Below, in pieces: positions 19,301-26,199 of a stretch of DNA of 29,608 bases; the first letter of the stretch is position 1, and each line of letters starts with the position of its first letter. The position numbers and the translations under genes are program-made. The stretch spans positions 25,663 through 55,270 of the forward strand of contig SMOI01000069.1 of assembly GCA_008000375.1 (NCBI GenBank), read 5' to 3'. Below the pieces are notes generated by a model that was given only the letters and a program-made list of their open reading frames with translations, searched no databases and was not told the DNA's origin. Source of the DNA: Poteriospumella lacustris (taxonomy: Eukaryota > Sar > Chrysophyceae > Chromulinales > Dinobryaceae).

Positions 19301-21203
19301 AGGCGCGGCGGCGGCGATGGTGCTGCTGGCGTGGCTGACGGCGTTTGTGCTGTGGCTGCGGCGCGAGTGCAACGGGCTGATCGCGCGGCGGCGGCGCATG
19401 AAGCGCGAGAAGGCGGCGCAGGAGGCGGCGGAGGCGGCGGAGTGGGACGAGCGTGGCGACGGAGAGGGCGGCGATGGCCCGTCCGCAGCCTCGACTGATG
19501 CGGCGCCTTCGACACCGCCGCCGGCGGTGGCGGCGTCGTGGTGGCGGTCGTGGCTGTATCCGGCGGCGGTGGTGAGCGCCGTGACGTTGGCGCTGACGGT
19601 GCCGTCGTTCGTGGTGAACATCGTGTACGTGTACACGACGACGCTGAACCACGTGTCGCGTGTGCGGCGCCTGGGCATCGTGTGGGCGATGGCGTGCTTC
19701 AAGCTGGGGTGGAACTCGGCGATGACGTGGGCGGTGATGCGGTGGGACTACTTCGGCGTGGCGCAGGCGAATGCGTCGCGGAAGCGGTGGCTGTCGCTGT
19801 TCGCGACGATCGGCGTGTTCAACGTGATCGTGTCGCCGCTGCTGACGGAGGTGCTCGTGTCGCCGAACTGCTTCCAGTACGTCTTCACGCGTATCCCCGT
19901 CGACAGCTACGTCGTAGAGGGCGGGCTGTGCTTCTGGATCACCTATCTGTCGGTAGATCCCGTGACGCTGCAGGCCACGCCGCTGTCCGCCTTCCCGTGT
20001 ATGTCGTACGACAACCTCCTGGCGACCTACGACAGCGGCTCGGCCAGCGGAGGCAACATCGACCTGGCGGTGCTGTCGGTGTTCAACGACGGGCTGCAGT
20101 CGTCGATCGACTTCCAGGCGGGCTTCGCCTACAACAACCAGTGCGCCTTCTCCATCCTGCAGGCCTTCGTACACGTCTTCGTGTATCGGTACGTGCTGAG
20201 CATCGTGGTGCTGCCGCTGTGGGTGCTGTGTGTGAAGCGATGGCAGCGGCGGCGGGTGCAGGCGCTGGTCACGTCGTCGGCGATATCGACGGCGATGGCG
20301 GCGTCGACGTTGCGGTGGCTGCGGTGGTCGATGCGGTGTGTGCCGATGCAGTTCCGCGTGGTGGACTGGGACGTGGCGGCGGTGGCGACCGGCGACGTGG
20401 ACGAGGCGCGCGTGCGGGAGGTGCTGCAGCTGAACGAGGACGCGCTGAGCGAGTGGACGCGCGACGACGGACGTCGCATCGGCATGTGCGTGGACCTGCT
20501 GTGGCTGCGGATGGTGTCGGACATGGGCATTCTGCTGTCATTCGGAGTGTTGTTCCCGCCGCTGGGGCTGCTGGTGCTGCTGGGCGGCGGGCTGGAGCTG
20601 TGGTGGATGCAGGCGTTCATCGTGCGGCTGCGAGGCCATGTGCGCGCGGTACAAGCGGTGGGGGAGCGGGAGGCAGCAACGGTGCGGACGGTGAGCAATC
20701 CGCTGGCACCGGCGACGACGGCTGCTACCGCTGCGGTAGCTGCGGATCGCGATGGCAGCGACGCCGCCGACGAGGCGAAGGCGTCGTGGCTGCGGCGGTA
20801 CCAGACGCTGGTGCTGACGACGATGGGACGGCTGGAGGCGGCGCTGGTGGACACGATGCCGCGGGTGGTGGGCGAGGTGTTCGTGGTGCTGTGCTTCGCG
20901 GCGCTGCTGTGGGGTCTGGCGGTGTTCGACGTGCTGGGTCGCAGTACGCGCGCAGGCGACCGGTCGGCGGTGTGGGTGTTTGCGGTGGTGGTGACGATGC
21001 CGCAGTGGACGACGTTGTTGGCGCGAGGGTCGCAGACGCTGTGGGAGGCGAGAAGGTGGTCCGGGACCGGCAGCACAGCGACAACAGCGACAACAGCGAC
21101 AGCGACGGTGACTTCGGCGTCATCGAAGCGGCAGACGACAGCGGAGGGCAACGAGGCCCTTGCAAAGGACGTCGAAATGGCAGCATTGGGTTCGGTTGCG
21201 TAG
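16335..21203 (+). CDS. LRR-B: inverted duplicate of LRR-A, signal peptide apparently lost (1622 aa)
   Basis: This gene has the same architecture as LRR-A: LRR cap, plant-type repeats to about residue 855, then a polytopic domain starting near 861. From codons at 17868 to the end, the protein matches LRR-A almost exactly, apart from a cytosolic loop and the last few residues. The first 190 residues or so are also close. The middle LRR block differs at many positions. The start used here is ATG at 16335, the only in-frame ATG before the conserved cap. It gives MISASPHAAIDWWLAVHADA, which lacks the Leu-rich core of the LRR-A signal peptide. The LRR-A start codon does align with ATG at 16354, but that ATG is now out of frame. 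It may still reach the membrane through its internal spans, or it may be a decaying copy. No internal stop is present. Confidence 0.82.
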   Translation: MISASPHAAIDWWLAVHADAANVTNCYSPPPSQEVEALLALYGSTSGASWVPSWPVSNSTNCCDGSWSGVTCAEDTSGICHVDSLDLAGYRLSGTLPMALGNLSYLSSFAVSQNYLVGTIPPSICEWSQVSILVLNDNSMTGSLPSCLTTLQELSYLDVDGNDFTGSLPAFPSSSMLEIVYASSNELTGTIPASIWSIPTLISLEVSDNFLSGQLPSVMACWENLQILDLSQNRLTGSMPATMNTASSIVYLDLSYNRIIGSLPTFDNASHSIAFLFLNYNTFWGSIPSVWGKLTNIIELDFSGGILSGSVPSFFQDLTHLSLLKGDSNYITGTLPSSLRHCPMLEQLSVYQNVLSGTFPEWLTQLSNVGTLELFSNVMTGTLPSSISNMTSLQLFDIHENYFTGALPLSMQGLISLHSVYLDGNLFSIDLASLFSATVPSPFPALITFSASSTSALPGWADAVVPQKLALINMEGCGLTGSLPEHWLNRTSLVFVDLSLNGLAGTLPTQLLQTTVAQLFVDDNAFHGSFPAMDASVAACTMQNVHVAGNYLSGSLSPSLSQCHQLSTFVASEMHLSGPIDAVFADPRQLRELVVNNNYLTGRVTSVFANSTATGLILNAAYNQFTGPLPVQSLAAGQYQALILTENCMTGSLPSDLLCANRNLTELLLSGLHAASTCRSTVVASGDGATIGGWSVYSSYVESEAVYGSLPSCVLYLPQLTFLALSGNRLTGTIASGAGGASRLSENLEGIDLSHNQLSGTIPSLLLTTPSQFIDLSFNRFSGTLPRDAVYPVERVDPSWSLQVNMLSGTLPAAWETFPRINVLEGNLFACAAGTVATTAHLPTHDPFATTYTCGSSATDVSLLVAVVGGVVFLGLVAAWEWWSPARTADGRSVSSSGGGGEGGGEEDGSAADAGGRRGPSWRRRLHRAYVWGRSEAQFVWYVVRDYRGLLVGVVAMLAASMLVYVGTSLASSAYAYLYVWVIALALQQGAAAAMVLLAWLTAFVLWLRRECNGLIARRRRMKREKAAQEAAEAAEWDERGDGEGGDGPSAASTDAAPSTPPPAVAASWWRSWLYPAAVVSAVTLALTVPSFVVNIVYVYTTTLNHVSRVRRLGIVWAMACFKLGWNSAMTWAVMRWDYFGVAQANASRKRWLSLFATIGVFNVIVSPLLTEVLVSPNCFQYVFTRIPVDSYVVEGGLCFWITYLSVDPVTLQATPLSAFPCMSYDNLLATYDSGSASGGNIDLAVLSVFNDGLQSSIDFQAGFAYNNQCAFSILQAFVHVFVYRYVLSIVVLPLWVLCVKRWQRRRVQALVTSSAISTAMAASTLRWLRWSMRCVPMQFRVVDWDVAAVATGDVDEARVREVLQLNEDALSEWTRDDGRRIGMCVDLLWLRMVSDMGILLSFGVLFPPLGLLVLLGGGLELWWMQAFIVRLRGHVRAVQAVGEREAATVRTVSNPLAPATTAATAAVAADRDGSDAADEAKASWLRRYQTLVLTTMGRLEAALVDTMPRVVGEVFVVLCFAALLWGLAVFDVLGRSTRAGDRSAVWVFAVVVTMPQWTTLLARGSQTLWEARRWSGTGSTATTATTATATVTSASSKRQTTAEGNEALAKDVEMAALGSVA
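16354..16936 (+). repeat. N-terminal block of the duplication (LRR-B side)
   Basis: This is the partner of 15120-15710. Its left edge starts with ATGCTGC, as in LRR-A, but is then 10 nt shorter before the shared ATTGGTGGCTTGCTGTG. Confidence 0.85.
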
Positions 21204-21304
21204 TGTAGCGGGTATATATAGTAGGTGGCGGAAGGTGGCGTAGAGTTCTTGGTCTGTAATGCGACTTGTACTGCGTATTGCCTTTGGCCGTTCAATTGAA
21301 CACA
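17868..21304 (+). repeat. Homogenised arm of the inverted duplication (LRR-B side)
   Basis: This is the partner of 10671-14153. Identity starts abruptly at CTCCAGACCACCGTCGC, stays very high to about 21186 (GTCGAAATGGC), then falls in the 3' flank, where GGTCTGTAATGCGACTT and neighbouring bases are still shared. Confidence 0.9.
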
Positions 21305-21470
21305 AGAAGACCGTAGTTCCCTGGCCCACGTTCACGTCAGCAACAGCTTCGATCGTTGGACTTGTAGGTGGATGCCTCGCAGTTGTGTAACAGAGATCGG
21401 CGGTGTAATTGGTTCGTATTCGTTGCAGACCAATCATCCTTGGTCGCTGTAGGTATCGACTCCACAGTCA

Positions 21471-21720
21471 ACTTCTGCTGTAGCTGGAGCACGAGAAAAG
21501 GCTACACTGGTGTCTGTCATCACCAGCGCCTGAACGATCACAAAACCAGAGTCAAATGGTATAGTCTAAATCTCTTGTCGGTGAAGAGCCGCATTAACAT
21601 CAAACCAACTGTTGCTCACGGCTAAGAAAATTTGTCTTGCGGGAGACGAGAGATCTCCTTGACTTTTTTCGTGACTCTGGTAAACCTCCATTTCAGATAA
21701 CTTGTCCTTTGTCTTGTGCG
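21471..21720. repeat. Diverged direct repeat, copy R1
   Basis: The first 40 nt (21471-21510) match 22393-22432 at 33 of 40 positions, sharing AGCTGGA and ACGAGAAAAG. The end of the unit shares TCGTGACTCTGGT and ACCTCCAT with the second copy. R1 is longer by about 70 nt in the middle. Confidence 0.65.
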
Positions 21721-21738
21721 AACCTCGGACGGAATCGC

Positions 21739-22125
21739 TCAGAGATTTGATTTGATTTGATTGACGATCGTGTGATTTGGGAACATGCAAAATGATCGAA
21801 TTATCGCTCCATAGCGTATAAGAAAATGTGCGTTGACATTGTAAACAAATGTTCGAGAAGGCAGGCCCGAGATTTGCTCGACAACAACGTCCGATAAAAC
21901 GATACACGAACAAGATTCTTTAATGGCATGAAAACTCCAAGAGTCAGGTGCTTCCACGGCTGAGGTATATCTCCAGAGAAACACATTATCCTGAACATTT
22001 AACTGTATTTCTCGCGGAAGGTCACAAGTCGATTCTGAACGTGAGAGGTCACTCTCCCACAGATCGTTCAAAAAGAAGGCGATGACCAAAATAGCAAAAA
22101 GGAGTCTTCTGGCGGTTAAGGACAC
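21739..22125 (-). other. Open frame with a signal-peptide-like segment; possible exon or relic
   Basis: The minus-strand frame codes about 128 residues beginning with a hydrophobic stretch (ARRLLFAILVIAFFLNDL) followed by a polar, Cys-containing sequence with no family I recognise. There is no ATG: the frame opens after TAG and its nominal start is GTG. If real, it must be an internal exon or a broken small secreted protein. It overlaps nothing else and sits between the two direct-repeat copies. Confidence 0.2.
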
Positions 22126-22170
22126 GAAATCACACGAGAGAGAGGGCAGAAGGAGGGCACTGTCGGGCTA

Positions 22171-22200
22171 GTCCCTTCTTACTCCACCATCAGAAGGGAC
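22171..22200. other. Small perfect hairpin
   Basis: GTCCCTTCT and AGAAGGGAC form a perfect 9-bp stem around a 12-nt loop. No role can be assigned. Confidence 0.4.
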
Positions 22201-22392
22201 CATTGCATCGCCTGTGGAGCGTTTCGCATAACCTGCCGATTCTCTGCTGCACTGCAGATTGCTCTCCTTTCCGTTATATACGGTGCAGTGCAAAATATGA
22301 CCAGGGTTAGGTTTGACCTCAACGTGGGTCTCTCCTCCTGCGACAGAAGTAATCACAATCATTAACTTACTGGCTGGTAAAGCCACAAACCA

Positions 22393-22590
22393 ACTTCTAC
22401 CGCAGCTGGATTACGAGAAAAGTCTATACTGGATTCAAAACTTCGTGCCGTTGAAGAGCTTCATCTGCCAAGCCAGCTGCTGCACAGGGCTTAATGGCCA
22501 AGGAAACGCTGATCCATTTTGTCTTGCAATTTCCTTGAAGTTTTCGTGACTCTGGTGAACCTCCATCTCAGACGACGTCCTGTGCGACGT
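22393..22590. repeat. Diverged direct repeat, copy R2
   Basis: This is the partner of R1 in the same orientation. On the minus strand both copies keep a similar short peptide reading near the conserved end (EVYQSHE in R1, EVHQSHE in R2), which hints at a coding origin. Confidence 0.65.
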
Positions 22591-22685
22591 GTTCACCAAG
22601 GACACGACTACGGTTGTGTTGAAGTAACTGTTTACACGGGCGCAATTTTACTGCTGGCGAGGGCTTTCCCTCTTGTGTACAGCAT

Positions 22686-22891
22686 CCTCTGGAGAACGAA
22701 GGTGTAGTAGCATGGCGGCATCAACCGTGCGATGGTCGATGGTTTTCTTATCAATTTCCCCGCGGAAGTCTCCATACACATGCAGCACCTCTATATGGTA
22801 TATGCGACTTCCCCGGGAAGATTGATTAGAAACCCGTCGATCATTGCACGGTTGACGTCGCCATGCCATTCCTATAGAGATCCTCCAGAGG
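22686..22891. repeat. 206-bp imperfect foldback (inverted repeat)
   Basis: The arm 22686-22775 is mirrored by 22803-22891 around a centre of about 27 nt. Both outer ends read CCTCTGGAG on their own strand, and both inner parts share CAACCGTGC, ATCAAT and GGAAGTC. An RNA from either strand could fold into one long hairpin. The outer parts of the arms (16-17 nt next to the ends) match poorly. Confidence 0.75.
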
Positions 22892-23281
22892 GTTCCCTTA
22901 TTCCTATGGCACCTCCGCAAGACGTTCGAAATTCTTAATCATCATAGCCTTCGAGCTTCGGAGGAGAAACGTTTCCGTATGTCGACATTCAGGTGATGGT
23001 ACGCTGGGCGAAGAAGTTCACACATCAGCCTCGATATCCCAGCGTAAGGGAAATCTAAGTCAGTCTTTCAACGGCAAACCGTACATACATTATAAGGTGT
23101 TTTACTGCTACCTAACGCTGCCACTGCCGCTGGCGACAACCAAGAGCACAAACCACTGGCGCTGTGCTAGATTCTGCTGTGTTCTGCCGTGCTACATCTA
23201 CTGTATATACTACACCGGATATCTATGTACATCATCGTCCCCTGCCTCTCTGCGGGACAAGAGATATCAGCCGCCGTCTTC

Positions 23282-25321
23282 TTATGGATCGCGTAGAAGC
23301 GAAGCCACCGCTTCATCACGACGGGTCTCGTGCAGGGTATGCACCGCTGGTGTCAACATCGGTGAATCATCCTCTGCGAAATCATCCGAATCTCGTCGAG
23401 GAGCAAAGTGGTGATGATGGTGATGTTGATGATGATGGCTGCCCTTGAACCCATCGCCAACAGTCGACGGTGGGCCACCGGTGGGAATAGAGATCGAAGT
23501 CGAGGTTGAGGTCAAGGTTGAGGCGGAGGTACCACCACTGCCGCCGCCATCACCACCACCCCTACCACCGTGGTGCACTGCGAAGGTATGATGGTGTAAC
23601 GACAAGGGATTCGTGTGTACCTTGGTGGCATCCCCGTTGTCTTCATCGTCACCAAACAGGTAACCCGCTAGCCCCCCAACACAGGAGACACAGCAGCACG
23701 ACACCGTCATACCGAAACACAACAGTGTCTCACGCGCCGCATGCGAACATCGAATCCACACCGACTCGTGCACTCCACCACTGGATGACATCGATGAGCT
23801 GGTACCACCTCCACTACCAGCCCCACTACTCCCTCCTCCAGGCGCCGCAACGGTCGCGGTCACCGAGTAGACACAGCGGAGGACGTAGCCTTTCCATTGC
23901 TGCACGGCCACTTGAACACTGTAGCAGTACTCAATGAACTCATTGTATGCACTGCTACTACCGCCGCCACCGCCACCGCCATTGCTATTGCCACTACCAC
24001 TGGATGATCCCGCGCTAGCTGTCCCAGGCAACAACGAGTACCGATGGGGCCACAGTCCTTCTCCCGAGATCAACGCGATGCCCACGTACAACGCGTATCC
24101 CACTCCCACCCCCGACAGAATCGAATACGTAAACGGAATCAACAACAACACGAAGAAGGCAGGAACAGCATCGGGCGCATGCGTCCATTTGATGCGATTC
24201 GTATTCGTAAACAACGTCAAGCCAACCAACAAGAGCAACGGCGACGTACCCGTCGGTGGCACGTTGGAGAACAACGGACAAAAGAAAATCGTCACCAGAA
24301 ACAATATCCCACATACCAAGGTACTCAATCCTGTACGTGCACCGGCTTTGATACCTGCGGCGGTCTCGGGGGACAACAGAATCGGAGGCCCGGAGAAAAA
24401 GCCACTGATGATGGTCGCGACGCCACAAATGATGAACAGCCAATGGCCCCGGGGGATGGTCTCTTCGACGGGGTGTGTGAGCAACGCGAGATCACTCATG
24501 GATCGCGACAATCCATTCAATGTAAGGATGTACAAGAACAAGAGATTGGCGAGCAATCCCAGCAGCTGGAAGTCCACGGTGACACCGCGATCGACGGTGA
24601 GCTTGGGTATGCGCATGATGGTATCGGGCCATTCGTTGGCATACCACCACCACGAAATGGTACCAAACACCAAGCCGAGAAAGAAAGCAGCCTTGTATTT
24701 CTTCACGTGACTGCAATAGATGATTAAAATGGTAGTCAGCAGGGCGATGATAATGGCCGGCGTGATCGGACCCATCTCCACGATGGTGTATTTGCCGGGC
24801 ACCACCAAATCCAATTCAATGGCACCTGCAACAGCCGTAATGAGACCAATACCAACGGCTGTGGATGCTTGAATACAATCAGGAATGAGTCTTGATACCA
24901 AAGCTGTCACGGGTTTGAAGATGCCGACGCACAACAAGGCGCACCCAGACAACATCACCACCGAGTCACCTTGAATGCGGTTTAAATTCATTTGTTGCAA
25001 TGACACCGCCAGATAAATGGATACAGACGTTGGTGGTGCAATGACGAAAGGTAAATTGGTGATGTACGACGACAAAATGCAGCCAATACCACAAGCCAAC
25101 GCGGTTGCTTCAATCGAGGACGTTTTGTCGTATCCCGCGTCGGACAGTTGACCAGGAACCACAGGAAACACATACAAACAAGAAATAAAATGAATATACC
25201 CCGCCATAATTTCGCTTTCAATGGTCACGTTGCGTTCATCGATCTCAAAAACATCTAAAATACACTTCCTGATGGACACACGATCCATTCCGTCCCAGAG
25301 AGTTGTCAGGAGATTCGCCAT
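23282..25321 (-). CDS. AzgA-like purine permease (NCS2 superfamily), 679 aa
   Basis: ATG at 25321 has G at -3 and +4. The frame continues upstream to a TTG only. The first 430 residues or so form the transporter, with about 12 or more hydrophobic spans. AzgA-type signatures are clear: TEI/AG-like ESEIMAGY near the start, NLPFVIAPP, TAVGIGLITA, ETAAGIKAGARTGL, and DAVPAFFVLLLIPFTYSI. Known AzgA members are proton symporters for adenine, guanine and hypoxanthine at the plasma membrane; the exact substrate here is inferred. The usual Gly-rich motif after APG is APPTS here, which may mark a separate subgroup. The C-terminal tail of about 240 residues is unusual: Gly/Ser linkers, one further hydrophobic segment with a CCCVSC cluster near 540, and a His-rich run near 626-640. 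No intron is needed. It does not appear linked in function to its neighbours. Confidence 0.88.
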   Translation of the reverse strand: MANLLTTLWDGMDRVSIRKCILDVFEIDERNVTIESEIMAGYIHFISCLYVFPVVPGQLSDAGYDKTSSIEATALACGIGCILSSYITNLPFVIAPPTSVSIYLAVSLQQMNLNRIQGDSVVMLSGCALLCVGIFKPVTALVSRLIPDCIQASTAVGIGLITAVAGAIELDLVVPGKYTIVEMGPITPAIIIALLTTILIIYCSHVKKYKAAFFLGLVFGTISWWWYANEWPDTIMRIPKLTVDRGVTVDFQLLGLLANLLFLYILTLNGLSRSMSDLALLTHPVEETIPRGHWLFIICGVATIISGFFSGPPILLSPETAAGIKAGARTGLSTLVCGILFLVTIFFCPLFSNVPPTGTSPLLLLVGLTLFTNTNRIKWTHAPDAVPAFFVLLLIPFTYSILSGVGVGYALYVGIALISGEGLWPHRYSLLPGTASAGSSSGSGNSNGGGGGGGSSSAYNEFIEYCYSVQVAVQQWKGYVLRCVYSVTATVAAPGGGSSGAGSGGGTSSSMSSSGGVHESVWIRCSHAARETLLCFGMTVSCCCVSCVGGLAGYLFGDDEDNGDATKVHTNPLSLHHHTFAVHHGGRGGGDGGGSGGTSASTLTSTSTSISIPTGGPPSTVGDGFKGSHHHQHHHHHHFAPRRDSDDFAEDDSPMLTPAVHTLHETRRDEAVASLLRDP

Positions 25322-26199
25322 GACAACCTTTCGTCCACAAGTTGCTACTGCCAACCACGGCAAACAAGATTACTCAATCAAAAATTCGTCAAGGATCGCA
25401 CCAAATCGTTGCAGGGAACTAATAAGGGTGACGGACCAGCTTCGTTGTTCCTTCTTCGAGAGCAGTTCTGCAATGTTTGGAAAACCTGTAATTCAATTCT
25501 ACCACAATCAACCCACCTATAGAATGTATGATATCTCAACACACATGTGAGGGGAAATCAGGCAATGGATCCACCGCTATGCAAGTGGATCCATCCTATC
25601 CCATATCGTCGATTCCTACGCGAAATGCGGCGGAACAGAACTTCCCGATCACTGTTCCAGATTTCGAAACGCCTCCGCTCCGTCGACCGTCGTCGCTACA
25701 TTCAACCATCAATCTACTAATCTACTGTATGTAGCACCTCGAATAAACACCAAACACGACTACCAATGACAAGGAAGACCTATTTGTAGGTCCGTTTGAT
25801 ATGTACAGTTCATCCTATTTGTTGGTCAGATTAATTTCAAATGCTACGTACCAACAGAAAAGAGACACCCACGGTATGGTGTGAGCCCTAGTCAAGCTGG
25901 GAGATACAGTAGCGGGAGTCACGGTACCAATCCAAAGGCGGTGACTGCACAATAGTAGTATTTATCAAACAGTGACGTGAAGAATAGCGGGTGGTTATAT
26001 ACAGCTCATCCGCATAGAACATGGCCCATTTGCTATGAAACGCGGGTTGTTTCCGTTGGGGGGGGGGTATCGAGAGGCGGTTGCCTTCTCACTCGTTGAC
26101 CGGCTCAGCTGCAGCAGGGAGAGCTAATACCGAGTCATCAACTCGACGCCTACACACATCACGCGCAAAAACCCCCACGTATTAAGAGCGGATGTCTAT
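25322..26199. promoter_or_regulatory. Spacer upstream of the permease, downstream of the protease-like gene
   Basis: No convincing gene is visible. The part near 25322-25700 should contain the permease promoter on the minus strand, including the dyad at 25565-25594. The far part is the 3' flank of the protease-like gene. A run of ten G occurs at 26058-26067. Confidence 0.45.
25565..25594. promoter_or_regulatory. Perfect 10-bp dyad upstream of the permease
   Basis: ATGGATCCAC and GTGGATCCAT are exact reverse complements separated by 10 nt. The centre lies about 260 nt upstream of the permease ATG. It could bind a dimeric regulator or form a hairpin in a 5' UTR; the sequence alone does not tell. 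Confidence 0.4.

Larger units (their letters stand above)
21204..23281. other. Repeat-bearing region without a convincing gene
   Basis: This stretch of about 2.1 kb between LRR-B and the permease stop is AT-richer than the genes. It contains a diverged direct repeat (21471-21720 and 22393-22590), a pentamer run GATTTGATTTGATTTGATTG near 21744, a 9-bp hairpin (22171-22200) and a 206-bp foldback (22686-22891). Short open frames exist but lack good starts or recognisable domains. It reads as a graveyard of duplicated fragments plus the 3' regions of the flanking genes. Confidence 0.5.

Noticed and set aside
19538-21208. Second plus-strand frame inside LRR-B (and its LRR-A counterpart 10816-12924, minus)
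   Set aside because: It is Gly/Ala/Val/Arg-rich, without membrane spans or motifs, and overlaps the coherent polytopic domain in the true frame.
26058-26067. Run of ten G
   Set aside because: A homopolymer in noncoding DNA; it could be a sequencing or assembly slip and carries no clear meaning.
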